NCBI GenBank assembly: GCA_942493235.1 | Contig: OW818676.1 | Coordinates: forward strand, 434,001 to 498,000 | Direction of reading: 5' to 3' | DNA length: 64,000 bases | Origin: ENR-C587 sp942493235 | GTDB lineage: Bacteria; Bacteroidota; Ignavibacteria; Kapaibacteriales; UBA2268 | Notes under the pieces: model-generated | What the model was told of the DNA's origin: nothing | The model's input: the letters and a program-made list of their open reading frames with translations, nothing else | Database searches by the model: none | Shown: one piece after another, positions 10,301 to 19,942 of the stretch | Layout of the letters: the number at the start of each line of letters is the position of its first letter | Position numbering within the stretch: the first letter of the stretch is position 1 | Translations under genes and position numbers: made by a program

Positions 10301-11615
10301 GGAAATTCAAAAGTTTTTGCCATTGCCGAATTTGCAAAGATAATAGTCCCGTCTAATTCTAAAATAACAATACTTTCTAATGAATTCTCTACTAACGCAC
10401 GATATTTTTCTTCGCTCTCTTTGAGCTTTTCTTCAATTATTTTACGATTGTTAATATCTCTGCCAACTGCGATTATTCTGTCATCACCACCGATTTGAGT
10501 TTTCTTTAAAGTCATTTCTACCCAGAAAGTACTGCCATCTTTTCTTTTGCCAACCATTCAAAAGTCTGAGGTCCTTCGTTAATTGTTTTTTTTATATAAT
10601 TTAGTGCCATCTTGTTTGTATAAGGCTCAATATTGGCACTTAAATCACCGATGTTCGCGTTCAGTACTTCCTCTTTATTATCATAACCGTACATTTGCAA
10701 CATAGCTAAATTCACATCAATCATCTTGCCGGTAGCGGCATCATCAATAAAAATGGATTCGGTAGATGAGTTAAAGATTTCTCTATAATTTCTCTCGCTG
10801 TTAATTAATTCGTTTTTAGCCTGATTTTGCCTATTAATGAGTTGAATTCTCATCAAGGCAATGCTTATTTGCATGGTAATTGATTGAAGGAAATTAAGCT
10901 CTTCGATTTCCCAAGTCCTATCTTCAAATATTTGACTTATTGTTAATAAATAGAACCCGTCTTCTGAAAAAGCAAACGGATACCAGAGAAGATTTTTGAT
11001 ATGTAAGTCTTCATGAAGTATTTTATATCCGTCTTTTGAAAGCAATAAATTGTTAATATTATTAAAATGACTTAAAAAAGGCTTCGCTGAATCTTTGATA
11101 CTATTTAGGGACTCTTCAAATATTTCAGGCAAAGAAAAGATACCTAAAGTAGGAGTGATTTCAATGCTATCATCTTTTAACCATTTGCATAAACAACTGA
11201 TATTTTTATAATCATAATCAATCTCATATATTACAGTCTCATCTATATTGAGTACTTGCCCAATAATTCGATTAATGCTTGCTAAAATTTCTTTGGAATT
11301 ATTGATTGAATTAATTATTTCTGCTACTTCATTGAGGGCATTAGTAAAATTTATCTGTTGGGCAGATTTAAATTTAAAATATTTATTATCACTTAATTTA
11401 GCATTGTCATAGAAATCTAAATTATTTAAATCAATTACTTCGTCATCAGTAAAAATATTATTCGAACCTGCATTTTGATTAACTAATTCATGCCTAAATA
11501 AGCTTAGTTCTTGAATTATTTCAGATAGAGTATTATTTGAAAGCTCAGACTCTTCGCTGCTTAATAAAAGAATTAATCTTTTTCTTAATTCGATTTCCTT
11601 ATTTTTCAATTCCAT
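7336..11615 (-). pseudogene. Giant PAS/GAF hybrid histidine kinase, split by a one-base frameshift
   Basis: Two overlapping frames (10518-11615 and 7336-10557) read as one protein of about 1,428 residues. The 5' part (365 residues) has a GAF-like domain (~100-260) and the start of a PAS domain. The 3' part (1,073 residues) completes that PAS, then has PAS domains at about 47-165, 167-290 and 292-415, a GAF domain at ~420-570, another PAS at ~580-690, HisKA with phospho-acceptor His718 (SHEIRTPMNG), a HATPase with GVGIDY and GAGLGLSIS, and a receiver with Asp1009 and SKPIG. At the junction the upstream frame reads FEWLAKEKM where FEWLAKRKDGSTFW is expected. Adding one A to the AAAA run opposite 10545-10548 restores it. 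There is no membrane segment, so it is probably a cytosolic sensor. Mutation, sequencing error and programmed slippage are all possible. Confidence 0.85.
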
Positions 11616-11969
11616 TGATTTCTACCCCAATTTGAAAATCTCTGAATTAACCCAATCCTAATATTTTGCTTATTTGCTTTGCACAACGTTAAAATCTATT
11701 TTATGAAGCAATACATAAGATAGTTAAGATATTAATTTTAAGACTAATTACAAAATACTATTTTGCTTTTATACATAATTTAACTGAATGTTAATAAAAA
11801 TAAAGCTCTCGGTATAAGTGATTATTATTTTATATTAAGATGTAGGATATATTATACTAAGTCTATTGCAAAAGTGCAAAATAGTTATTTACAGTCCATT
11901 TGTCGATGTATAAGTAATTTAATAAGTCTTTATCAAGAGGCTTTTAAATAGTAATAATATTGCCAAATC

Positions 11970-12048
11970 GTCATTTGGAGTTTAACGAAGAGTTCGGAAT
12001 TATCAATACTTAGCTTTTTTTGGATTCTACACTTCGTTCAGAAAGACA
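11970..12048. repeat. Decayed core of the dispersed 129-bp MITE-like element
   Basis: The segment gtcatttggagtttaacgaag ... ggattctacacttcgttcag is a degenerate match, in the same orientation, to the core of the element at 60829-60957. The outer gacagcct-type ends are not visible here. Confidence 0.6.
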
Positions 12049-12159
12049 CACTTCCGCTCTTAACTTAAGCAAGACTATGTATTATATGTATTTACTATGC
12101 ATGTACTACTTTATATCGTCATAATTTCTATTTTTAAGTTGATCGATTAATTCCTTAAA

Positions 12160-12190
12160 CCTTCCGAATGGTAAAGAAACATTCGGAAGG
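12160..12190. repeat. Hairpin repeat, ccttccgaatg/cattcggaagg
   Basis: A perfect 11-bp stem with loop gtaaagaaa. A second copy with a compensated base-pair change, in opposite orientation judged by its loop, lies at 12694-12724. Confidence 0.7.
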
Positions 12191-12224
12191 TAAAGAGAAA
12201 TATTTTTAGGGAATTATCCCAAAA

Positions 12225-12274
12225 TGTCCATTAGGAAATAAGCTTAAACAGTAGAATAAGAATTCTAATGGACA
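12225..12274. repeat. Imperfect 50-nt hairpin (tgtccattag/ctaatggaca)
   Basis: The arms tgtccattag and ctaatggaca pair perfectly over ten bases, with partial pairing further in. Its role is unknown. It lies 35 bp from the hairpin at 12160-12190. Confidence 0.5.
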
Positions 12275-12693
12275 CCATTAGAAAAATGAATTTGTAAGGC
12301 ACATATATATAAGTTACTTAGTTTGCATTAATTGCTTAAATTTGGGCTAAAAATAAAGGATATAATGCAAAATAGGAATAATAACTCCGAATTACTCAAA
12401 TAACATGTTGGGGTGTTTAGACTTCCTCAAGGAATTGATAGAAATAGATTGAATTTAAAGAGTGTTATCAGAACATAATTTAAAAATATTAGTATTAATA
12501 GCTGCTCCTATTTATTTTACCATAATAATCATTTTTTCAAATGGACAATTTGGGATTATAACAAGCTCCTTGTTGACTATTTATAAAAAAATAATAAAGT
12601 TGATTCTGAAGTTGGGTAGCAACGACCTAACTAAACCTTTCTAAATATTTCAATTTATGTGTAGAAATAATTTAATCTAAAAGTTTTGTTACA

Positions 12694-12724
12694 CCTTCCG
12701 AAGGTTTCTTAACCCTTCGGAAGG
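12694..12724. repeat. Hairpin repeat, ccttccgaagg/ccttcggaagg
   Basis: A perfect 11-bp stem of the same family as 12160-12190. One base pair is T-A there and G-C here, and the loop is close to the reverse complement of the other loop. Confidence 0.7.
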
Positions 12725-12998
12725 TTAAAAGCAATACTTTACTTTGTGTGATTACCTCTACAATTAAAGCGAAGCTGTAAAGGTACCTGAGAATGACAAA
12801 TTTTAGACAAGCTCTTAGATGACTAAGAAATCATAATTTGGTTTTGCAATAGTATATTGGATTATCAAATTGAATCTGATTCAAAACAGGAAAAATATTA
12901 TTTTTCAAAATATTTTAAGAAATCTCAATATTTTTTTTTATATTAGTTTTTGGAATTATATATTTTAGAATGAATAATTACGAAAGTAACAGATATAT

Positions 12999-14270
12999 AT
13001 GACAGTTATGAAGTTCGGCGGTGCGGTATTACAAAGCATAGAGGGTTTTAACAGAATGCTTGAAATACTTAATAATTGTGAAGACAATAAAATACTAATT
13101 GTAGTATCGGCATTTGCTAAGTCAACAAGAAATCTAAAGCAAGCGGCAATTACATCAGAAAAAGGAAATCTTGAAGAAGCATATATTCAGGCTAATGATT
13201 TTATTAATGAGTATAAAGAATATTCCAATAAGCTGATAAACAAGAAAGAAAGCCTTAGAATACTATATTCGGAGTTTGAGCAATCCGCCAAAAAATTGAA
13301 AGACCTTCTTAAAGGAGTATCCATAACAAAAGAATTAACCAATAGAACTCTCGATGCTATAATGAGTTTTGGCGAACAACTATCATTAGTAACGGCATAT
13401 TATTTTCTAAAGGATAATGGTATCAATCTTGCTTTTGTCGATTCGGCAAATGTAATAGTAAGTGATTCAAATTATGGAAAAGCAAAACCGCAGATGGCAC
13501 TAACCGAAAATAATATTGAGGGAGTAATTCTTCCTGCTTTAAGAAGTTATAGCTGTGTAATTACTCAAGGGTTCGTTGCTAAAAGTGTTGAAAATGAAAT
13601 TACTACTATGGGAATAGAGAGCTCGAACCTATCGGCTTCAATTTATGCAGTGTTACTAAAAGCAGAAAACTTTATTATTTGGACAGATGTTGAAGGAATT
13701 AGAGCCGAAGACCCAAAAATTACTCCAGAGAGTAGTATAATCAGGAATTTATCATATAACCAAGCATATAGTGCATCTGTATGCGGATTAAAGCTTTTGT
13801 TCCCCGAGATGATAGAACTACTTAGAAAATATCACTGCACTCTAAAAATTCATTCTGCATTTAAGCCCTACGGCTTGAACACCGAAATTTCCGAAATTAG
13901 TAGTACTCAAATAGATATAATTAAAATTATACGAAATGGATTGAGATATATAAAAATTGACTGTAATTCAAAACAAAACAAAACAGATATACTGAACTCA
14001 TCAACCAAGGTACCCGGAGAATTAATTGAGCAGATGTCTGCAAATAATAATTATTTTTTGCTTATATTTCATGATAAAAGCATACTCAGATATTTTGACG
14101 AGTTTGAATTTCATACAGGCAGCTGTGAGCAGATTAGCTTGATTAATAACTCCAAGAATTTCAGTGAGACATATAAATACAAAATTAAAGAAATAATATC
14201 TACTGATAGAGAAATAATATACTTAGATGTTAATTCGCATATATCGAAAGTATATTATATAAAAGACTAA
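12999..14270 (+). CDS. Aspartokinase-like protein (amino-acid kinase fold), divergent
   Basis: The 423-residue protein has the aspartate kinase catalytic layout: an N-terminal MKFGGA, VVSAFAKSTR (~33-44), FGEQLS (~127-132), TQGFVAKS (~188) and IIWTDVEGIRAEDPK (~225-240). Aspartokinase phosphorylates aspartate in the first step of Lys/Thr/Met synthesis. Two conserved sites are altered: the usual KFGGTSV reads KFGGAVL, and the usual TTLGRGGSD reads TTMGIESSN. The last ~110 residues are where ACT domains would sit but are poorly conserved. It stands alone, with no other amino-acid genes nearby. It could be an enzyme with changed specificity or a degenerating paralogue. Confidence 0.75.
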   Translation: MTVMKFGGAVLQSIEGFNRMLEILNNCEDNKILIVVSAFAKSTRNLKQAAITSEKGNLEEAYIQANDFINEYKEYSNKLINKKESLRILYSEFEQSAKKLKDLLKGVSITKELTNRTLDAIMSFGEQLSLVTAYYFLKDNGINLAFVDSANVIVSDSNYGKAKPQMALTENNIEGVILPALRSYSCVITQGFVAKSVENEITTMGIESSNLSASIYAVLLKAENFIIWTDVEGIRAEDPKITPESSIIRNLSYNQAYSASVCGLKLLFPEMIELLRKYHCTLKIHSAFKPYGLNTEISEISSTQIDIIKIIRNGLRYIKIDCNSKQNKTDILNSSTKVPGELIEQMSANNNYFLLIFHDKSILRYFDEFEFHTGSCEQISLINNSKNFSETYKYKIKEIISTDREIIYLDVNSHISKVYYIKD

Positions 14271-14377
14271 GGTAATATAAAAGACTAAAGCAACTACTAC
14301 GTCTAATCCACCGAGATGGAATATTCTCGAATTTGCCCTGAATTATTTATTATACTTATATTGAAAGCTTATTTCTG

Positions 14378-16009
14378 ATGAGAAAATTGCCTTTTGTTAT
14401 TATAGTATTTCTTTTTACAGCTCAATTGTTTTGTGGAACCGCCAGAATAGAAAGAGTAGTGATTAACAGAATCAACGTGTTTGATTCTACTAAATATAAA
14501 TGGGAATTTGTTGAAAAAATTGCAAATGCACTACATATTACTACTAAGGAATACTTAGTAATAGATGAGCTGATGTTTAAAGTAGATGATGATATTAACG
14601 ATGAAGTACTTTACGAAACAGAAAGAAATCTTCGAAATACTGGGCTATTCTCAAGTGTAAAAATTGAATATGAAATAGAAGATGACTTTAACGCAACAGT
14701 ATATGTTACTACCCAAGACAAATGGACTACTCAGCCGAGCCTATTAATAGGATTTGGAGGTGAAAACAAAACTTATGGTGGTAGATTTGAAGAAACAAAT
14801 TTAATTGGAACAGGCACTTTATTGTCTGTTGAAGGATTATTCAGAACCGAGAATGATATTAAATGGCAGGGACAGTTTGCACTTCAAAATCAAAGATTAT
14901 TCCGTTCCGAATACGGACTTTATACTCAGCTATTTTCAAATAGATACCAAACACGTCAGAAACTAGAATTATCTCAAAGATTTATTTCAACCGAGTCTAA
15001 ATATAATTATGGATTTAGTTTCTATAATTCATTTGGAAGTCAGTTTCTGTATAGACCACTTGATAATCTTGAACTTGAAAATAATCTGATGCCATATAAA
15101 GAACAAGATTTCCAAATGTGGTTTGCCAGAGCTTGGAAAAATATTGACAGAGTATTCGTAACATTTTATTTGGATTTGCAATATGCAGATAGATATAAAG
15201 ATGAATTCAATAGAGCTTTCGACAATATGGGTAGTTTCTTAGTAGCATTTTCATCTACTTCAGAAGATTATGTGCCACTTACTAAAATAAATAATTACTC
15301 AACTGAAGATGTTCCAATCGGAGGTTTTGGTACTGCTATATTGGGCAGAGTATTTCCGATTGGCTCAAATGGAGGCGAAAAGCCAATGTTCTATGTAGCG
15401 GCATCCGGCGAAAGGTCGTATCTATCCGAAGATAATTCACTTTATTTTTTCGGACAGTTGTCAGCCGGCAGTGCTTTTACTCAGGCAATAGGTAGATATA
15501 CTTATCAGGAATTCCTTGGCTTAGGATTTTTCAAGCTAACTGATGACTTGATGCTGACCGGAAGAGTTCGCCAGCAGACAGTATGGAATTGGTCTTATGC
15601 TTTTAGGCAATTAGTCCTTGATAATGAGAATGGGCTTCGAGGATATAGATTAAACCAAATAGCGGGCGAAAACAGATTAATCACTAATTTAGAATTCAGA
15701 TATTTCCCAAACATTCCGTTTTGGATATTTAATCTTGGTCTAAATGCTTTCTGGGATGCCGGTACGGTTTGGAAACGTTCTGTAGAATTAGCAAAAACAC
15801 AATGGCACAATGCAGCGGGTCTCGGTATTAGAGTTTATAACGAAAAAGTAAAAGGTCCGAACGGGCTATTCAGAGTAGATTTTGTTTATAATTTCGACGA
15901 AAGAAAATTAGCTGAAATAGTATTTACTACAGACCAGTTCTTTAGTGCTTTCGGACTTCATAACTTTAGGCTGCCCTCACTATTCGGAACAGGGATTGAT
16001 ACGGATTAA
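14378..16009 (+). CDS. Omp85-superfamily (BamA/TamA-like) outer-membrane protein
   Basis: The 543-residue protein has a signal peptide (~1-22), one POTRA-type domain (~25-110, with the characteristic NLRNTGLFSSVKIE and later FNATVYVTTQDKW), then a ~400-residue beta barrel rich in Tyr, Phe and Asn. The C-terminal part contains NGLRGY and YNEKVKGPNGLFRVDFVY, as in bacterial surface antigen barrels. It is shorter than BamA (five POTRAs) and lacks the two-partner TPS helix, so it is a small Omp85 member. It ends 7 bp before a convergent gene. Confidence 0.8.
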   Translation: MRKLPFVIIVFLFTAQLFCGTARIERVVINRINVFDSTKYKWEFVEKIANALHITTKEYLVIDELMFKVDDDINDEVLYETERNLRNTGLFSSVKIEYEIEDDFNATVYVTTQDKWTTQPSLLIGFGGENKTYGGRFEETNLIGTGTLLSVEGLFRTENDIKWQGQFALQNQRLFRSEYGLYTQLFSNRYQTRQKLELSQRFISTESKYNYGFSFYNSFGSQFLYRPLDNLELENNLMPYKEQDFQMWFARAWKNIDRVFVTFYLDLQYADRYKDEFNRAFDNMGSFLVAFSSTSEDYVPLTKINNYSTEDVPIGGFGTAILGRVFPIGSNGGEKPMFYVAASGERSYLSEDNSLYFFGQLSAGSAFTQAIGRYTYQEFLGLGFFKLTDDLMLTGRVRQQTVWNWSYAFRQLVLDNENGLRGYRLNQIAGENRLITNLEFRYFPNIPFWIFNLGLNAFWDAGTVWKRSVELAKTQWHNAAGLGIRVYNEKVKGPNGLFRVDFVYNFDERKLAEIVFTTDQFFSAFGLHNFRLPSLFGTGIDTD

Positions 16010-16016
16010 CATCCAT

Positions 16017-17348
16017 TTATAGATTTAAAGGAGTTAAGCCAACTCTTCGGGCGAAACTCGAAGAGAATATCGGGTCTATATATTTTGAAAATTCTTCCGC
16101 CTGCGGATAAAAATTCCAAAAATCTTCTCTGCTCATCTGTGCATCTTTTGCTGGATAAAGCACTCCGCCGAAATCTCTAATCATCAGATTTAAATCTCTG
16201 AGTATGCTCAATGTCTTCTCGCCATTGTATCGGAAATCAGTTGCCATAGTTACTCCGGGACGTGGGAATGAAAGCATTCCCGGCGATTTCATATAGCCAA
16301 AAGTCTTTAGTACTGTCAGAAATGAGGATAATCCGGTTGACGATATATATTTTAAAATTTTAGTTAAATTATTCTCGACATTTTCAAACGGAATAACAAA
16401 CTGATATTGGAGAAATCCATTTTTCCCATAAGCTTTATTCCATTTATCAACAGCATCTAATGGGTAGAAAAACGGATTATAATCGGTTATTCCGCTTTGC
16501 TTTTTATTCATCTGTTTATTATAGTATAGCATATTAAATACTTGTACTGTAATTGGATTAATGAAAGGGTAATCAAAGGGAAAAGTCGGAATATTGTTAT
16601 TTACTTTTAGTTTAGGTTCTTCATTTTTTGAAATATCAAGATGATTGCCACGGTTGTAAAGTCCTCTGCCCAATCTACTACCCATAGCTGTTAGGTCAAC
16701 CCAAGACACAGTATAATCGAAATTTTTGTCACTGGCTTCATTAATCTCAAAGAACTCTTCGAGAGAGTCGAACTTAATGCTTTCCATTTCAATAAAAGGG
16801 CTAGATACTTTACGAATTTTAAATTCAGCCCAAGTAATCAGTCCGGTTAAGCCTAATCCGCCTATAGTAGCAGAGAATAATTCGGGATTTTGCTCTCTTG
16901 AGCAAATCAATTTATCGCCGTTAGAACGCAGCAGTTCAAAGCGAACAGTTTGAGCACCGAAAGTACCGGTCTTATGATGGTTCTTGCCGTGTACGTCGTT
17001 TGCGATAGCTCCACCTATACTTATATGCTTAGTGCCGGGGGTAACGGCGAGGAAATATCTCTTGGGAGTGATAAAATCAAGTACATCCTTTAGAGTAACT
17101 CCAGACTCGCAAGTGATAGTAGAAGAAGATTCATTAAACTCAATGAATTTGTTTAGCTTTTTTGTATCCAGCAAAGTACCGTTTTCATTAAGGCAACTAT
17201 CACCATAGCTTTTGCCATAGCCATAAGGTAGGACTTTGTTAGAAATTTTACTTAGATCGGGAAGTTCACTTAACCATTTAACTTCAATAATTTCATTAGC
17301 TAATAAATTGGGGTATCTGCCCCAAGAAGAATAATCTTCTAATCTCAT
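16017..17348 (-). CDS. DprE1-like FAD-linked oxidase
   Basis: The 443-residue FAD-binding protein belongs to the family of decaprenylphosphoryl-beta-D-ribose 2'-oxidase. In DprE1, with its partner DprE2, the ribose of polyprenyl-phosphoribose is epimerised to arabinose. The N-terminal FAD domain has GYGKSYGDSC (~42-51), a PGTKHISIGGAIANDVHGKNHH stretch (~104-125) and TIGGLGLTG. The substrate domain follows, with a C-terminal RPGVTMATDFRY and KDAQMSREDF. It overlaps the upstream HAD-UbiA gene by 4 bp. No DprE2-like reductase is visible in the window. I avoid a symbol because the polyprenyl and sugar specificity are inferred. Confidence 0.85.
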   Translation of the reverse strand: MRLEDYSSWGRYPNLLANEIIEVKWLSELPDLSKISNKVLPYGYGKSYGDSCLNENGTLLDTKKLNKFIEFNESSSTITCESGVTLKDVLDFITPKRYFLAVTPGTKHISIGGAIANDVHGKNHHKTGTFGAQTVRFELLRSNGDKLICSREQNPELFSATIGGLGLTGLITWAEFKIRKVSSPFIEMESIKFDSLEEFFEINEASDKNFDYTVSWVDLTAMGSRLGRGLYNRGNHLDISKNEEPKLKVNNNIPTFPFDYPFINPITVQVFNMLYYNKQMNKKQSGITDYNPFFYPLDAVDKWNKAYGKNGFLQYQFVIPFENVENNLTKILKYISSTGLSSFLTVLKTFGYMKSPGMLSFPRPGVTMATDFRYNGEKTLSILRDLNLMIRDFGGVLYPAKDAQMSREDFWNFYPQAEEFSKYIDPIFSSSFARRVGLTPLNL

Positions 17349-18778
17349 AAAGTTGCTCCCAAAGCAATTAATGCAACAATTAATCCGACGAACCAGCTTA
17401 CTATGTCTTTACCGGTAAAGACAATTGGGTCTTCATTCATTTTACCGCGGTGAGCAATTAGCCACACACGAGAAACCCAGTATAATAATACGGGAGAAAT
17501 CATCCATAGAATTTCAGGGTGTTTATAAAGCTTTACTACTTCTTGCCCGTGAACATAGAAAGCGATAATCATAACGGATAAATAACCGCTAATGATACCG
17601 AAATTACGAACTACATCTATATCGCCAACCAAATATCCGCGACGTTTTATACTGGTCTGATTGGTATCTTTTAAAGTCAATAGCTCCGAATATCTTTTAA
17701 CTGCTGCCAGGCTGAAGAAGAAAAATATAGAGAATTCAATTAGCCAAGGAGATATATGAACTCCTCCGGCTAATGCCCCGGCAATTAGTCTTAAAGTATA
17801 TAGGGTAGATAGAATAATAATATCTAATATCATAACCTTTTTCAAATAGAAAGAATATAAAATATTGGAGATTACATAAATTAAAAGCATTCCGCAAAAT
17901 TCAAAATTCAAATAATAAACCGAAATACTCAGCGAGGCAAAAAATAAAATCGGTATTATAAAAAATGCTTGAAATATTGAAATTTTACCCGAAGCAATAG
18001 GACGATTTTTCTTTGTCGGGTGGACTCTGTCTGCTTCTACATCGAGTAAGTCATTTAATACATATACAAACGAAGCCATTAAGCTAAATGCTACAAAGGC
18101 AATAGAGGTGTTTTTGATAAGTCCCAAATTAAATATATCATGAGCTAAAAGCATAGGCAGAAACAGTAAAATATTCTTTACCCATTGATATACTCTTATT
18201 TCCTTAATAAAGGCAAATACCTTAGAATAATTTGCTTGGAAAACTATATGTACGTTTCCTGCTTTGCGGGCTTTTCGTAGAACGGATTTTTTAGGATGTA
18301 TTAGTATTGCTTTATCGGCATGCTTCCAAACTGGAATGTCTGCCTTGCTGTCTCCGGCATAGTCAAAGCCTTTCTCTCCGTAACGGCGGACTAATTCTTT
18401 TGCTTTATTATCAGCACGCAGGTTTACATTATCTTTACTTGCCAGCACTTCATCAAATATACCGAGATAGTCTGCAATACTATTTGCTATTGACGGCATA
18501 GAAGCAGTAGCAAGAATAATTTTCCTGCCTTTGGCTTTTTCTTCTTTTACATAATCTAAAAATTTGCTTCGATAGGGTAGTTTATCGGGAGTAATTTTAG
18601 AGTTTTTCTCTAATTGTGCTTTTAAATAATACTTGCCTCTTAATACCCAGAAAGGTAATAAAAGCAGCAGTAAAGGATTAACCTTCATTATTACCAATAA
18701 GGATTCGGCAAGGCTGTCAGTTGCGATTACTGTCCCGTCCAAATCTATACAAAGTGGTTTATGTGTATTAGTTTCCAT
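17345..18778 (-). CDS. HAD phosphatase-UbiA prenyltransferase fusion (phosphoribosyl-polyprenol synthase-like)
   Basis: The protein of about 477 residues combines two steps. Residues ~1-190 are a HAD-type phosphatase (IDLDGTVIATD at the start, then ATASMPS and GDSKADIPVWKHA). Residues ~200-477 are an integral membrane UbiA transferase with NDLLDVEADR, HPTKKNRPIASG and seven to nine membrane helices. UbiA members with this HPxKKxRPIASG pattern include decaprenyl-phosphate phosphoribosyltransferase. The HAD half would remove the 5-phosphate to give the DprE1 substrate, fitting the overlapping downstream gene. I chose the ATG at 18778; the frame extends to a TTG at 18805. Confidence 0.87.
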   Translation of the reverse strand: METNTHKPLCIDLDGTVIATDSLAESLLVIMKVNPLLLLLLPFWVLRGKYYLKAQLEKNSKITPDKLPYRSKFLDYVKEEKAKGRKIILATASMPSIANSIADYLGIFDEVLASKDNVNLRADNKAKELVRRYGEKGFDYAGDSKADIPVWKHADKAILIHPKKSVLRKARKAGNVHIVFQANYSKVFAFIKEIRVYQWVKNILLFLPMLLAHDIFNLGLIKNTSIAFVAFSLMASFVYVLNDLLDVEADRVHPTKKNRPIASGKISIFQAFFIIPILFFASLSISVYYLNFEFCGMLLIYVISNILYSFYLKKVMILDIIILSTLYTLRLIAGALAGGVHISPWLIEFSIFFFFSLAAVKRYSELLTLKDTNQTSIKRRGYLVGDIDVVRNFGIISGYLSVMIIAFYVHGQEVVKLYKHPEILWMISPVLLYWVSRVWLIAHRGKMNEDPIVFTGKDIVSWFVGLIVALIALGATL

Positions 18779-18817
18779 TATTTCAATATTTAGATTTAAT
18801 ACCAATAACTAATTTAT

Positions 18818-19942
18818 TTATAAGGATTTACTTGCGACTTTGTCAAATAATTGCAGAGCAACAGCAACAGTTTGGTCCATATTATAATATTTATAATCAG
18901 CCAAACGACCGCAAAATAAGACATTTTCGCGAATATTCATCGCCAAAGATTTATATTTCTCGGCAAGTAATTGATTTTCTTCATTAGGGAACGGATAGTA
19001 TGGTTCATTAATTCCTACTTTATATTCCGTAGGGTATTCTTCGGCAATTATTGTATTTTCAGTAACTTCATCGAGGAAATGTTTAAACTCAGTTATACGT
19101 GTAAAATCATAATTGTTCGGATAGTTTACTTGCGATGTTTCCTGAAAATATGCAGATTTAATATTTTTATATTTAAAATTCAAACTTCTATAAGCAAGTG
19201 TACCCAGAGAATAATCAAAAAATGAGTCAATAGTGCCTGTATAAATCACTTTGTCAAATTTGTAATTTTTCTCGGCAGTTTTAAAATCAGTGTTTAATAC
19301 AAGCTCAATATTTTTATGGGAAATTAGATTTTTGAACAATTGAGTATATCCGTTAATCGGAATAGCCTGATATTTATCTTGAAAATATCTGTTATCACGG
19401 CTTAAATATACCGGAACTCTTGAGCTGACAGAGGAATCCAATTCTTCGGGCTTTACTCCCCACTGCTTCAGATTATACCCAAGAAATACATTTGAATAAA
19501 TATAATCAGCTAAAAATTTTAGGTCTTTATCCGTAGTCTCAAGCAGTTTTAAAATCGGTATTTTATTAGCATAAGAAAACTTATCTAACAATAATGTTTC
19601 TAATTTATTAGCAAAATTCGGACTAAAGAGTTGATAAATAGAATTAAAATTAAATGGTACGGGTACATTTTTGCCTTCGATAACTGCAAGCACTTTATGA
19701 AAATATAAATGCCATTCGGTAAATGCTGACAGATAATCCCATACTTTTTTGTTATTGGTATGGAATATATGTGGTCCATATTTATGAACGGTGATGCCGT
19801 CAATGATTTCGTCGTAGCAGTTGCCGGCTATATGCTCACGTCGGTCAATCAGTAAAATATTTTTATCTAATTGAGTAGCTAACCTTTCGGCAAGAATGCA
19901 GCCACTGAATCCGGCACCAACTATCAAATAATCGTATTTCAT
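18818..19942 (-). CDS. glf: UDP-galactopyranose mutase
   Basis: The 374-residue flavoprotein converts UDP-galactopyranose to UDP-galactofuranose. It has an N-terminal dinucleotide site (VGAGFSGC, residues ~7-14), IDRREHIAGNCYDE, the active-site region KYGPHIFHTNNKKVW (~54-68), VPVPFNFNSIYQLF, and near the C-terminus FCGRLADYKYYNMDQ. Its length is normal. It overlaps the upstream flippase gene by 4 bp and precedes the HAD-UbiA gene, so galactofuranose and polyprenyl-pentose steps are co-transcribed. Confidence 0.95.
   Translation of the reverse strand: MKYDYLIVGAGFSGCILAERLATQLDKNILLIDRREHIAGNCYDEIIDGITVHKYGPHIFHTNNKKVWDYLSAFTEWHLYFHKVLAVIEGKNVPVPFNFNSIYQLFSPNFANKLETLLLDKFSYANKIPILKLLETTDKDLKFLADYIYSNVFLGYNLKQWGVKPEELDSSVSSRVPVYLSRDNRYFQDKYQAIPINGYTQLFKNLISHKNIELVLNTDFKTAEKNYKFDKVIYTGTIDSFFDYSLGTLAYRSLNFKYKNIKSAYFQETSQVNYPNNYDFTRITEFKHFLDEVTENTIIAEEYPTEYKVGINEPYYPFPNEENQLLAEKYKSLAMNIRENVLFCGRLADYKYYNMDQTVAVALQLFDKVASKSL

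Larger units (their letters stand above)
11616..12998. other. Long spacer with palindromic repeats, no clear gene
   Basis: Nearly 1.4 kb carries a decayed copy of the dispersed 129-bp element (11970-12048), two related hairpins (12160-12190 and 12694-12724) and a long imperfect hairpin (12225-12274). A 60-codon frame at 12462-12644 encodes a hydrophobic segment (PIYFTIIIIF) but has no ribosome site or recognisable similarity, and I do not call it. Confidence 0.5.

Noticed and set aside
12462..12644. 60-codon frame with hydrophobic centre in the long spacer
   Set aside because: It has no ribosome-binding site, lies among repeats and shows no recognisable family.
11616..12998. CRISPR array in the long spacer
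   Set aside because: The repeats are few, differ from each other, are inverted and lack regular spacing.
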